From: Blastocladiella emersonii ATCC 22665
Lineage: Eukaryota; Blastocladiomycota; Blastocladiomycetes; Blastocladiales; Blastocladiaceae
Length of the DNA stretch: 64,000 nucleotides
NCBI GenBank assembly: GCA_025594325.1
Contig: JANHCV010000010.1
Span: 744,001 to 808,000, forward strand
Reading direction: 5' to 3'
The translations under genes and the position numbers were made by a program. Positions 47,830 to 60,061 of this stretch are shown piece by piece; the stretch's first letter is position 1; each line of letters starts with the position of its first letter. A model generated the notes under the pieces. That model made no database searches. It saw nothing but the letters and a program-made list of their open reading frames with translations, and was not told the DNA's origin.

Positions 47830-48136
47830 ATGCGCGCCGCCAAGCTTCTGCTCGCCTTCGCCGCCGTCCTCGGCCTGACCGCGACCTCGGTCGCTGCTGC
47901 CCCCGCCAGCGAGGTTGCCGCCAAGACCGTTGTTCGTACGTTGATCTCACGACTCCCGCGCCGTTCGTGAACAATCACTCACCACTCGCGCCTCCCTCTC
48001 TCCTTCAGGCCCGCAGTCGTGCTGGATCCAGTGCGCCAACAACTGCGACGACCGGTGCGGGTCGGACCGCGGCTGCCTCAGCGACTGCTACGACATCTGC
48101 GACACGGTTTGCCGCGACCCGCCGATCCAGTGGTAA
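47830..48136 (+). CDS. Cysteine-rich secreted microprotein 2 (77 aa, two exons)
   Basis: Exon 1 is 47830-47935 (106 nt, the same length as in the paralogue) and exon 2 is 48009-48136. The intron starts GTACGT and ends CTTCAG, phase 1. Signal peptide MRAAKLLLAFAAVLGLTATS..., then a mature domain with the same eight-cysteine C-x3-C lattice and the shared CGSDR-x-CL-x-DCYD-x-C core. Outside the cysteines and that core the mature parts differ, as in fast-evolving secreted families. It shares the TATA arrangement with gene 1. Confidence 0.74.
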
Positions 48137-49481
48137 GAAAGAGATCGCGGTGACGGCGGTCGGGATCCGTCCATCCGAGTTTTGACGACGTAGACGATGT
48201 GGTTGTGGGCCGAGATTGAGTGAATACACGCTCCCGAGCTTTTGTACACGTTTCACGGTGTGATGTATGAGTGGGACGCCAGATCGTCAAGGTAGTCATG
48301 GCAGGGAACGAGAAGGAGCTGCGGGAGCTCACGAGCGAGGTCCAACACGCGTCCTTCCTGAGCCAGCCCATGTGCAAAACAAGGTTTTGTATCAGCACAA
48401 ACACGCGAGGCGCTCACGGACATTGTCTCAGCCACCGTGGCCCACCCGTCTCGCGGCCCGTCGCTCCCTGACCTGGTGCGGCGACGCGGGAAACGCGAAT
48501 CCCGCGCCATGAAGCGAGCAACGAACGCGAACGGCGCTCGATCACACGAGATTAGGGAGCGGCGGGCGGCATCGCAGGGGGGTACTGGTCGTTGGCCAAG
48601 GAAAGGTTGAGCGCCAGACGAATGAGAAGAGTGTGCACCGGCTACGTAGTGCTGGAAGAGGCCTGTATGAGGAAACCGTTTGCGTTTGAGGTGCAAGAGA
48701 GGCCATGGACCAGGTTGTAGGAACCTGGTGTTCGTCAAGCGCGAACAGCTGCGATTCGGAGGCGGGAACGTGTAACCGCACATGGCGTCAAGCCGGGAGC
48801 AGTAAGGCGTCGAGAACTTATTGACGACAGCTTCGCTCCAGCGCCTACGCTCAGCAAAGCGAAAGCGTAAATCAACCGCGTGTGGCATGGAACGCCTTGC
48901 GTTGGACGTACCGAAACGGTGTAAAGGCCGCTTGCGCATGTTGGGCCCCCGCACGTTCTTGACTTTCTGATCCAAGTCGGCATGTCAATGAGTCTGTTGC
49001 GCAGGATGCCGTTAGCCATCTGAGACCTTGCGACGTGCTGCCAGGCGATTGTAAACACGTACACGCATACACCGGTTTAGCTTGAGTGAGACACAAGCCG
49101 AGGGGCTCATGGTATCGCTGCTCAGCTCCTCGGACCAGGTTCACATACGGCGAGGGTCCACAATCTGAGACGGTAAATGGTAGCGCAAGGCAATCCGCTC
49201 GCGTCCAGTCACTCGAGACCCCGCCGCCCAGCCGGGCATTCATATTGCAAGCAGTCTAGCAGTTCATTCGATGCCATCTCCGGCGTTGTCGTGTGCGATG
49301 GGAGAGAGACGCGATGCCGCACGGGCGCACGCGTCGATCAAGTCGAGCGCCACGTGTTGCGCGCCTCGGCGCCTCGCCGCGCCCACACGCGCCCACCGCA
49401 CCACCGCCTTCGCCGCGCCGCGGTCCCTTTCTCCCCCTCCCTCTCTCCCCTCCACGGACACGCAAGCCTCCAGCCCCTGCA
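48137..49481. other. Intergenic region before ALG5
   Basis: About 1.3 kb. The first 300 bp resemble the 3' flank of the other cysteine-rich gene. A minus-strand frame (48253-48975) has no protein-like signature. The last 200 bp (pyrimidine-rich, CTCCCCTCC) are probably the ALG5 leader. Confidence 0.4.
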
Positions 49482-50707
49482 ATGCCATCAACCTCCGACT
49501 ACCTGCTCGCCGTCGGCAGCCTTGCCGTGGTCGCGGCACTGCTGGCCGTGGGCCTGCGGTGCCTGGCGACGGGCGCCGCGGCCTCGCTGATCCCGGCACG
49601 CATCCGCGTCCCGGGCATGCCGGAGCCTTCCGCTGCGGGACCAAGCAAGGCGAGTCTCGCGTACGGCGGAGCCGTCAACAGTCCACCACCACCAGCGGGG
49701 CGCACGCTGGGCGGGTCGCCATCCCGCGCCGTCGCGCCCGCCGTTGCCGAGTTCGACGCCGCGACCGAGTACCTGACGTCCGCGCGGCCCGCGCGCTCTG
49801 TATCCGACTCGGTTCTCCCGTCGCGCCCGATCCCGCACCTCCCCGAGACCGAACCCGTACACGCGTGGCTGCGCGCGCCGAGCCTCGAGCGCGACGCCGT
49901 GGCTGAGGTCGACCTGACGGTCGTCGTGCCGGCGTTCAACGAGGAGGCGCGGTTGCCCGAGATGCTGGACGAGGCCTTCACCTACCTCTCCACCTCCTCC
50001 CCACAAAAAACGTACGAGATCCTGGTCGTCGACGACGGGAGCCGCGACGCGACCGTCGCGACGGCGCTGGCGTGGTCGCGGCGGGTGCATGCGCCGCTGG
50101 CCGTCGTGCGGCACCCGCGGAACGCGGGTAAGGGCGCCGCGGTGCGGTCGGGGATGCTGCGCGCGCGCGGGTCGCGGGTTCTGTTTGCGGACGCGGACGG
50201 CGCGACGCGGTTCGCGGATCTCGCGAAGCTCGAGGCCGCGCTCCCGCTCGGCGCGACCGAGGCGGTCGTGGTCGGGAGTCGTGCGCATCTTGTCACGTCT
50301 GAGGCCGTCGTCAAGGTGTGTTTCCTGTCTCACTCACATGCATCGCAAACTGACCCGTCCACCGAATCTAGCGGTCCAAGCTACGCAACCTGCTCATGTA
50401 CGGCTTCCACTGGGTCCTGTGGCTGCTGGCCGGCCCACTGCGCGCCATCGGCGACACGCAGTGCGGGTTCAAGCTGCTGACGCGATCCGCGGCGCGCCGC
50501 GTGGTGCCCGGGCTGCACGTGCGCGGGTGGATCTTTGACATTGAGCTACTCCTGCGCGCGCGGTGGGCGGGGATGCCGATCGCCGAAGTCGCCGTGTCGT
50601 GGCACGAGGTCAGCGGGTCCAAAGTCAACCTCGTCCAGGACAGCGTCCGCATGCTCCGCGACCTCGTCTGGCTGCGCATTATGTACGCGTGCGGCGTGTG
50701 GGCGTAG
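49482..50707 (+). CDS. ALG5: Dolichyl-phosphate beta-glucosyltransferase
   Basis: ATG at 49482 is in frame. Exon 1 is 49482-50315 and exon 2 is 50372-50707 (intron GTGTGT...TCTAG, phase 0), giving 389 aa. The N-terminal membrane anchor is at about 8-30, followed by an atypically long linker. The GT2 glycosyltransferase core has VVVPAFNEEARLPEML, the metal/nucleotide motifs EILVVDDGSRDAT and VLFADADGAT (DAD), and the family signatures RNLLMYGFHW and IGDTQCGFKL. It transfers glucose from UDP-glucose to dolichyl phosphate at the ER face, supplying donor for N-glycan assembly. The C-terminus ends in a basic helix as in yeast. Identification is firm. Confidence 0.93.
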
Positions 50708-50786
50708 GGCGGTAGTATAGATACATTATTCTGCGCAACACGAGCGAGCGAGAGGGGGTACAAAATTGGTGGGGTGTTTGGCGGGG

Positions 50787-51899
50787 TTAGGTCGCGGCGA
50801 CGGGCAACTCCGACGACGAGCTCGTGCGCGAGAACGGGTACACGGTGCGCAGCGCCTCGGTCATGCCCTCGAGCGCGGGCTCAAACGGTTCCTCTTCTTC
50901 GAGCTCCGCGACACTGCCAACGTCGGACCCGTGCTCGCTCGCCGACGCGTCGCTCGCGACCGAGGCCGTCTCGGACGCGTCGAGTTCCACCACAGCCGGC
51001 GCCGCAGCTGCTGTTGGTGGTGGTGGCGGAACCCCCGCGCCCGCGGCCACATTCAACGGGTTATTCGGCGGCCCCTCCGCGCGCGGCGGCCGCGTCGCGA
51101 ACCAGAGCGACCCAGCAGCGTCCATCGCCCGCCCCGCCGTCATCTCCTTGGCCTTGAGCAGCTGCTCCGCGAGGTCCTCGGGCGCGCCGTACCAGACGAG
51201 CCAGCGGACCGTCTCAACGAGCACGTCCAAATCCGGCGGCGGTCCCGTCGGCGGGTCGGCGTGGCCCTCAGCCGCGAGGTCGGTCTGGCTTTGGTAGTTG
51301 TTGAGCCGCTGGAAGCACATCCCCAGACTGCGGCGGTCGGGGACCGCGCCGTGCTGGAGGAGCAGCTTGACGACGGGCAGGTGCAGGCGGTACGCGGCGT
51401 ACCGGAGCGCGTAGCCGTGGTTCGCGTTCGGGTTGGCGCCGTGGTGGAGCGCAAGCTGCGCGACCGCCAAATTCCCGTTCAGGGCGCCGACGCCCAGCGC
51501 GCGGTCGCGCGCGGCCTGCGGGACGAGCGGGCCGTCGAGCAGCGCGTGCAGGATGCGCAGGTACGCGTGGTCGGCGGCCCACTTGACGACGTAATAGTCG
51601 TCACCGCCAATGAACGCGCCGCCGGCGAGGATGGCGGGCAGCACGCGGTCGTCGAGGATGGCGCCGCCGTGCAGCGACTCGATGGCGGCGCGCGACAGGA
51701 CCCAGGTGCGGCCCCAGTGGGTCAGAAACCACAGCGCGCGTAGCGTCGTCGACTTGGACAAGAGGTACACCTCGCGGTTCACCAGGCTCATGGCCTGCGG
51801 GTGCGGCAGGTAGCTGAAGATGCGCTCGAGCGCCGGGATGGGCAGCCGCGCAAAGGCGCACGAGGGCGCGGGCGCGGGGGCCGCTTCCGCAGAGTCCAT
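50787..51899 (-). CDS. F-box / ankyrin-repeat protein (370 aa)
   Basis: ATG at 51899 (MDSAEAAPAPAPSCAFARLP). The F-box motif FARLPIPALERIFSYLPHPQ is at residues about 16-35. Ankyrin-type repeats follow (YLRILHALLDGPLVPQAARD; NGNLAVAQLALHHGANPNAN; LPVVKLLLQHGAVPD) at about 115-210. The C-terminal 100 residues are acidic and Ser/Ala-rich. F-box proteins with ankyrin repeats are usually substrate adaptors of SCF ubiquitin ligases. This gene is tail-to-tail with ALG5 and divergent from the DENN gene. Confidence 0.75.
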   Translation of the reverse strand: MDSAEAAPAPAPSCAFARLPIPALERIFSYLPHPQAMSLVNREVYLLSKSTTLRALWFLTHWGRTWVLSRAAIESLHGGAILDDRVLPAILAGGAFIGGDDYYVVKWAADHAYLRILHALLDGPLVPQAARDRALGVGALNGNLAVAQLALHHGANPNANHGYALRYAAYRLHLPVVKLLLQHGAVPDRRSLGMCFQRLNNYQSQTDLAAEGHADPPTGPPPDLDVLVETVRWLVWYGAPEDLAEQLLKAKEMTAGRAMDAAGSLWFATRPPRAEGPPNNPLNVAAGAGVPPPPPTAAAAPAVVELDASETASVASDASASEHGSDVGSVAELEEEEPFEPALEGMTEALRTVYPFSRTSSSSELPVAAT

Positions 51900-52154
51900 T
51901 TGCTTCGTTGTATGACGAGGTGTGCGGGGTTGCGGAAGAGAGAGAGAGAGCGCCGAAAGAGGAGCGGCTCGGCGCACGCCGCCCGAAATGAACGCGTCGA
52001 GCCGCATCGCGTGATGCACGCGTGTGTCCCGCTTTTCGGGTGGTGGCTTCGCCGCGCCACTCTCATCCTCTCTCCCCCCTCCCCTCCCCTCCCTCCGATC
52101 CTTCCCAAACCACCCCCAACGCAATGCACACCACCACCGCCCGCAAATGAAACC

Positions 52155-55100
52155 ATGATCCCCGTCACGCCCTCCACGCAGCGCACCTTCGACGTCGACG
52201 ACGCGTCGGGCGGCCTGCTGACGGGCCGCCACGTCGACTACGTGCTGGCCGCCGAGTTCGACATTGACCGCGGGTCCGCGCTGTCGCACGAGTACCCGGA
52301 GCCCACCGGCACCAAGCGCGAGGCCCTCGCCGAGCTCATGCTGCCCGACGGCGCCCACCTGCGCACGTCCGACTGGACCGTCTTCTTCCTCAACCAGCGC
52401 CAGGACGCGGCCGCCTCCCCGGCTTCGCCCGATAAACCCCTCCTGTTCGTCCTCAACCACGTGTGCACCAAGCACGACGCCTCGACGCGCCGCGGCGCAC
52501 GCATGATGGCCATGGCCGTTGCCTCGCGCCACCACTTTGTGCACGTCTTCAAGCCGGTCCTCGTCCTCGCCATGATGGAGTACCTCGACAACCCGGACCG
52601 CGCCATCCTCGCCAAGGTGTTTGCGGCGATCAACGACATGGATCTCGCCGCGATCCCGCGCCTCACGCGCGCCGAGCGCCTCATCATGCGCAACGCCGAC
52701 AACAACTCGAGCCTGCTGTTCGCGCGCCTGCTCGGCACCCCCGAGGACGTGCCGGCGGCGAGCGGTGGTGCGGCGGGTGCGGGCGCCGTGGCGGGCGGAC
52801 CGGGCGGCGCGGCGGCCGATTTCGGGAACGGGCCGCGGCGGCGGAGCTCGCTGTCGAACCTGGCCGCCGACGCGCGCGCCTCGACGGGTTCCGGCAGTGG
52901 TGCACTTGCTACGCCGGCTGCGGGCGCGGGCGCGCGGTCGAACAAGGACCCGTCGTACCACGAGACCCACGTCCTGTACGACGGGAAGCGGATCCTGGTG
53001 CGGATCCCGATGACCTTCATCACGACGACCGAGGAGGTCATGGACTTTTCGATGATCGCGCTGTTCAACAAGTTTGCGCACCACGCGCCGTTCCCGGCCC
53101 CGCACTACCCGTCGCTGCACGCGCACGGGGCCGCGACACCCGCGATCCTGCTGCTGCTCAACGCGATGCTCACGCACCAGCGCGTCCTGTTCGTCGCGCA
53201 CGGCATGCCCGCGGGCGAGGTCGCCAACTACGTGCTCGCGGCGTGCGCGCTCGCGTCCGGGTGCGGCGCCGTGTTCCGCGGGTTCACCGAGCGCGCGTTC
53301 CCGTACACGTGTCTCGCTAACGTCGACGAGCTGCTCGCGTGGTACGTTCGAGTCTTCGCTTCGCGACGACCAGGACTGACTCGTGGGGATGTAGCCCGGG
53401 GTACATCGCCGGCGTGACCAACCCGTTCTTCGAAGAAAAGACGCACTGGTGGGACGTGTGCTGCAATGTGGTCACGGGCAAGATCCGCGTCTCGCCCAAC
53501 ATCAAGATGGACGAGCCCGCGCGCTCCTCTTCCTCCTCGACCTCGTCCACGCCCAACCTCGCCGCGGCCTCGGTCCGCTCGTACCTGCCGTCCTTTTTCT
53601 CGTCGGACAGCAAGCGCAAGTCACAGTGGGCGGTGACCTCGGGCGGCACCCCGCTCGGCGCCTCGGGCATGTCGTCGGCCAGCACCCCCGCCATGGCGTC
53701 GCCGCTCGGCACCGCGCCGCCGCTCACGGCTACGGCTACGACGCCGCCGGCGCCCGCGCCCGTCACGATCCAGTCCGCCTCCGCCGCGACCTCGGCGTCC
53801 ACGTTCCCGTCGACGGAGAACACGTCGACCGCCGCCGCTTCCTCCTCCGACGAAAACCCGCAACTCGCCCGTGCCGTTTCGGCGCCGCACGATCTGGCGC
53901 CGCCGCCCGTCCTGCCGACGCTCCGCCACGTCGTCGGCAGCATCACGAGCGACCCGGCGCTCCGCACCACCTCGAGCCCAGCCGAGAGCAGCCCGACCGA
54001 GTCAGCCGAGGCCATCTCGCCCGAACTCAACCCGCCTCCGCGCAACTCGTCGCTGACCGGCCCTTCGACCCGGCCTGCGGCGTCGGAACTCGGCATCGCG
54101 ATCCCGCGCGCCGCGTCGCCCGCCGCGCACTCGGAGGTCGCGTCGGCGCTCCTCCGCGACCCCGCGACGCTCGCCGATTTCGACGCGGGCGTGCGGTGGA
54201 ACTCGGACGGGACGCTCGCGAGGCGCATGCGCGCGAAGAGTACGGGCGAGCACGGCGGCGGTGGGGCGCGGCCCGCGGTCCCGGTGCCGGTGCCGGCGCA
54301 GTCGTTGCAGCAGCGGCGGCGCAGCCTGTCGCGCGGCGCCGTCGAGCGCGCGGCGGCCGCGGCGGGCGGAGGTGGGAAGCCGGCGCTCGGGATCGACACC
54401 ACGGCGGCGCCACCGGTCCCCGCCGTCCCCGCCGCGGCGCCCGCGAGCGCAAGCGTAGCGACACCCGCGACATCGATCGCGCCACCCGTGACCCCCTCGG
54501 CCTCCCCCGCCTCGCCCGCAACCAGCTCGACGAAATGGGTCAAGGACAAGGACAACGCGGACTTCACGTTCGTCGACGACGTGCAGTCGGCGATCGCGGG
54601 CCACTTCTCGGAGCTGTACATCCGGTCGCGCGTGCAAGCGTACCTGCACCGGTGGGTCCGGCTCGCCGCCTTCTACGAGCGCGTGACGCACGGCCGCACC
54701 GCGCTGCAACCCCCGACCGCGCCCGGCACGGGCACGGGCCCCGTGTGGCCGTCCATGGACGCGCGCGCACGGGACCTCGCGGTGCACGCGCCGGTGATCG
54801 AGGCGTGGCGCGCGCGGTCGCCGAGCTACGGGACGTACGTGGCGGACCTGGCCGCGGCGACGGCCGTCGGCGGGGCCGGCGGCCGCCCGTGGGGCCTCGA
54901 CGTACCGCACCTGCTCGACCGGCTGACGGTGCAGACGGGGCTCGCGGGCGACGACGTCGAGGCCGTCTACGACGCGCTGCTCGCGTACGTCGCGAGCCCC
55001 GCCGAGGTCACGCAGCTGCTCGCGTACCTGCCGCTGTCGAGTGGCGGGCTGATGCCGCTCGCGGCGCCCGGCGTGTTCCACCCGAGCGTCACGGTGCGCG

Positions 55101-55318
55101 CCAAGGCGAGGCGGTTTGTGCACCGCCTCATGATGCACAGCGTCGGCGACGTGTACCTGCGCGCCCTGAATCCGTTTGTGCGCCAGCAGTTTTACCGCGG
55201 GATCCATGCGGGCGCGACGGGGTCGCCGGTCCAGGCGCGGAGTAACAGTGGGGCGGCGGCGAACTGGGAGACGGTGGCGAGGCCAAGCACGGCGGCGGGG
55301 CCGGGGTCGACGGTGTGA
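52155..55318 (+). CDS. Afi1-like DENN / SPA-domain protein
   Basis: Exon 1 is 52155-53341 and exon 2 is 53395-55318 (53-nt intron GTACGT...GATGTAG, phase 2), giving 1036 aa. The N-terminus (YVLAAEFDIDRGSALSHEYP, then LMLPDGAHLRTSDWTVFFLN) is the diagnostic start of fungal Afi1-type proteins. The SPA/DENN region continues to ANVDELLACPGYIAGVTNPF, rejoined by the splice. Residues about 455-760 are low-complexity Ser/Pro/Ala, and a conserved C-terminal helical region follows. Yeast Afi1 docks Arf3 at the polarised plasma membrane; a role in polarity or vesicle traffic is therefore likely but is transferred by similarity. Confidence 0.8.
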
Positions 55319-55447
55319 CGAGGAGGGCGAATCATAGAGTTTGGCTAAACGCGTTCTTTACATAAGGGTAGGTCTGAGCGAGCTGTACGCGCGCAGCAAG
55401 TGGAGGGGGGAGGGCAAGACACACAAAACTGGACGAGTCAACACTGC

Positions 55448-56561
55448 TTACGCCTTCTTGGCGGCGGCCGAGTGCTTGGCGTAGGCGGCTTCGAGGTCAG
55501 CCACGTCGTCGGCCGAGCCGAGGAAGATGGGCGAGCGCATGTGAATCTTGTCGGGCTGAATGTCGAGGATCGGGGCGGTGCCCGTCGAGGCGCGGCCGCC
55601 GGCGTTCTCGAGGAGGAAGGCCATGGGGAAGCACTCGTAGAGGACGCGGAGCTTGCCGGACTTGGACTTGGCGTCGGCCGGGTACGCGAAGATGCCGCCG
55701 TAGAGGAGGGTGCGGTGGACGTCGGCGACCATGGACCCGACGTAGCGCGCCGAGTAGGGCGCGGGCTTGCCGTCGACCTTGCGGGCCTTGAGCGCGGCAA
55801 AGTACTCGGTGCAGGCCGCGTCCCAGTACACGGCGTTGCCCTCGTTGACCGAGTAGATCTTGCCGCGCGAGGGGACGCGGATGTTGGGGTGGGTCAGGAT
55901 GAACTCGCCGATGGTCGTGTCGAGCGTGTACCCGTTCACCTTGCCCGTGCCCGTCGACAGCACCAGGTTCGTGCTCGACCCGTACATGCAGTAGCCCGCG
56001 CACACCATCTCGCGGCCGGGGCGCAGCACCTGCGAGTCGACCGAGGCCGTCGCGTCCTTGTTGATTCGGTAGATCCCGAAGATGGTGCCGATCGAGACGC
56101 CGGCCTCGATGTTGGACGAGCCGTCGAGCGGGTCGAAGACCACCGCGTAGTGGTGCGAGCCCGAGTCGCGGTCCTTGGTCGGGACCACGATGATCTCCTC
56201 GTCCTCCTCGGAGACCATGACGCCGACCTTGCCCGACGACTTGAGCGAGTTGATGAAGATCTCGTTGGCCAGCACGTCCAGCTTCTTCTGGTCCTCGCCC
56301 TGCACGTTGGTCTCGCCGGCGAGGCCGGTGCTACGTTCGCGGTGACGTGCGGGGTCAGCAGACGACCGCACAGCGACAGCAGGGCGCAGCGTACAGGTTG
56401 ACGATACCGGCCTTGCGCACGCACGTGGCGACAAACTTGCACCCGAGCTGGATCGAGACGAGCAGCAGCGTCAGGTCGCCCGTCGCGTCCTTGTGAGCGC
56501 GCTGCTCGGCCAGCACGTGGCGCGACAGGGTGACGAGGTCGGTGCGGGTGTGGTCGCTCAT
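55448..56561 (-). CDS. FBP1: Fructose-1,6-bisphosphatase
   Basis: Exon 1 is 56561-56395 and exon 2 is 56330-55448 (64-nt intron GTACGC...CGTAG, phase 2), giving 349 aa, close to the family length. The splice restores the invariant AGIVNL-TGLAGETNVQGEDQ segment. Metal-binding VVFDPLDGSSNIEAGVSIGT and the SEEDEE loop are intact, as are the substrate-binding KYSVNEG-type segment (here KIYSVNEGNAVYWD) and the C-terminal LYECFPMAFLLENAGG. The enzyme dephosphorylates fructose 1,6-bisphosphate in gluconeogenesis in the cytosol. An AT-rich stretch ATTATATAAACC lies directly before the start codon. Confidence 0.95.
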
Positions 56562-56967
56562 GGTTTATATAATGGAATGCTACGTGGGAGTGGTGCGTGG
56601 TGCAGGAGAGGAGGCGGCGCGTGGGGGCGCGCTGGGTATTTGTAGGCCTCCTCCCCGCAGCCCCGCAGAGTCTATGCGCGCCGCCCAGCAGAAGCTGCAG
56701 CAGAAGATTATCAGCCGGCGTGCCACACCCACGGGCAGGCAGCAGCGGCGCGACGTGTTCCGGCCGCCGCCGACGAGGAACGCGTCGCCGCGGGCGCGAT
56801 GGGCGCATCGACCCGGGCCGCCCCGCGCGTTTCACCGTGGCGTGCAAGTCACCTGACCGCCGCCGCCGACGCGATCCGCCCGCCCCGCTTTGCGTTGCTT
56901 CGGCTCGCTCGGCCGGCTCTCCCCTCAACCGCCCCGCATGCTCATGTAATCTGCCCGCCCGACCGCC
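56562..56967. other. Divergent promoter region
   Basis: About 0.4 kb between FBP1 (minus) and an unknown gene (plus). Apart from TTTATATAAT at 56565-56574 no motif stands out. Confidence 0.4.
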
Positions 56968-58251
<1,284 letters not shown>

Positions 58252-58453
58252 GTTGAATAGGTAATTCGCGGGACAGGGAACACAGCGAGCGCGATGGCGC
58301 GGCTCAAAACTGAACGAAAGCGGCTCGGCGGCAACCGGTCACCTGATGTCTCGCGCCGTCTCCCCTCCTTCGCGTCGCGTCGCGTCGTTGTGAGCAATCC
58401 AAACGTGTTTTTCTTTGCAAGGTTTAATGGCAGCAACAACAAGCAACATCATC

Positions 58454-59581
58454 TCAGAACACCATCGCGACAACCGCCGCGACGACCACCGCGGCCGCCG
58501 CCGACGGACCCGAGCGGGAGCCCGACGACGCCTGCGGGTCCGTCGACGCGGCGCCCTGCGCGCCCTCGACCGGGGCCGCCTGCGCGCCTTCGGCCGGAGG
58601 AGCCGCCTGCGCGCCCTCGGCGGGCGGAGCCGGGGCAGCGCCGCCCTCCGCGGGCGGGGCGGGAGCAGCACCGCCTTCGGCCGGAGGCGCAGCGGGGGCA
58701 CCCTCGCCGCCCGGAGCCGGAGCCGGGGCGGGGGTCTCGGTCGGCGCAGCGGGCGCGGCCGAGGCCGTCGTCGACGCGGACGCCGATTCGGTGGCCGAGG
58801 CCGCGGCGCTCGACGAGGAGCTCATGGCCATGGACGTGCTGGACGCCATGGGCGGCTGGTCGGCGGCGGGCGCCGAGGGCGCGGGGGCCGCGCTGGCGCC
58901 GCCGCCGGTGCCCTTCTTGCGCCAGCGCTTGCACACCTTGCGCTTCCCACCAGCAGCGCCGCCGCCCGCGTAGCCACCACCAGGTGCGGCAGCCGAGCCG
59001 CCCTTCTGCTTGAGCGTGACGGTCTGGAGGATCTGCCAGTTCTTACCGCCGGTCCCCGCGACGACGGCGCGGACCGTGAGGTCGCCCATCCCCGCGGCGG
59101 GCGCGGTCCACATGAGCTCGGCGCCGAGGGGCTTGTCGGCGGGCGAGGCGTGCGTGATGACCGAGTCGGTCTCGGCGGCGACCTGCAGCGCGCCGCACTT
59201 GTCGGTGTTGGACTTGAACCCCTCGGGGATCTTGAAGGTCCCGACGCGCTTCTTGGCGTCGTTGGCGGGCTCGACGTACAGCAGCAGGCCCTTGTGCGTC
59301 TTGGTCGCCGGGTTCTCCGACACGACTTTCATCATGATGGGCTTGCCCGGCTCGTACTCGGTCGTCGACGCCTCGAGCCTAGCGACGTGGGTTAGCAATG
59401 AGCGGATGGTGAGGAAGAGTGCGACTGAACCGTACTTGAACTTGAGGTCGCCCTGCGGCGGGCCCATGCCGGCCGTGATCTTCTGCTCGTTGACGGCGCA
59501 CGCGGGCGCACCGCCCGGGTTGGCCGCGGCCGTCGCGACCAGCGCGAGCAGGGCGAGGAGGATGGACTTGGTCGAGTGCAT
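58454..59581 (-). CDS. Reeler-domain secreted / GPI-anchor-type protein (356 aa)
   Basis: Exon 1 is 59581-59436 and exon 2 is 59378-58454 (57-nt intron GTACGG...CGCTAG, phase 2). The intron has no stop and could be missed, but its removal gives LKFKLEASTTEYEPGKPIMM. Signal peptide residues 1-20. The reeler-like beta domain (about 21-165) contains GLLLYVEPAND, ELMWTAPAAGMGDLTVRAVV and two or more cysteines. A long Ala/Pro/Ser-rich stalk with PPAEGGAAPAP-type repeats follows, then a C-terminal hydrophobic tail (AAAAVVVAAVVAMVF), as in GPI-anchored wall proteins. Cell-surface location is likely; ligand unknown. Confidence 0.75.
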   Translation of the reverse strand: MHSTKSILLALLALVATAAANPGGAPACAVNEQKITAGMGPPQGDLKFKYGSVALFLTIRSLLTHVARLEASTTEYEPGKPIMMKVVSENPATKTHKGLLLYVEPANDAKKRVGTFKIPEGFKSNTDKCGALQVAAETDSVITHASPADKPLGAELMWTAPAAGMGDLTVRAVVAGTGGKNWQILQTVTLKQKGGSAAAPGGGYAGGGAAGGKRKVCKRWRKKGTGGGASAAPAPSAPAADQPPMASSTSMAMSSSSSAAASATESASASTTASAAPAAPTETPAPAPAPGGEGAPAAPPAEGGAAPAPPAEGGAAPAPPAEGAQAAPPAEGAQAAPVEGAQGAASTDPQASSGSRSGPSAAAAVVVAAVVAMVF

Positions 59582-60061
59582 TCTTGCGGGTCGGTCGGTC
59601 TCGAAGGGTTGTACACAGAGAATGGAGAGCTTCTGCAGCGAACCAGCGCGGCGAGAAGATGGAAAGGACAAGGGAGGGATAGGAGGAGGCCGAGGTCAAC
59701 TCTAGGCCGTGATGATGTATGAGTGGAGCAGGTCGGGGAGAGAGGAGGGGACGTGCAGAGGAAGGGGAGGCGGGCAGCCCGCCCGCCCGCCCGCTCGCTG
59801 TCCCCGGTCCCTGGGCGCAGCAGTCCCGCGCCTGCGCCACCACGAGCCACCTCCATTATCAGCTCTTGGACGCGCCCATTACGCCGCAAACCAAGCCGCT
59901 ACGGCTTGTCTGCGAGAAGGCAAAACTCATGAAGTGACGCGACGCGCCGCATTGATCGTAGTTGTGATCAAACGCGTGTGCGAGGCGACCGACGCGTCGG
60001 AGACAATGATGTGGAGGAAACGAAACGTGCAAATTTATGTACATGTAGCCACCACCCATCG
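59582..60061. other. Intergenic region
   Basis: About 0.48 kb between the reeler gene start and the end of the SH3 gene, both on the minus strand. It contains GGCGGGCAGCCCGCCCGCCC-like sequence near 59770-59790 and no convincing gene. Confidence 0.4.

Noticed and set aside
48253-48975. 240-codon minus-strand frame downstream of the second cysteine-rich gene
   Set aside because: A short stretch resembles a frame near 46631-47218, but only because the 3' flanks were duplicated with the genes. No protein signature.
56563-56576. TATA box for FBP1 (ATTATATAAACC on the minus strand)
   Set aside because: It ends only 1-2 bp from the start codon, too close for a TATA box unless translation starts further in.
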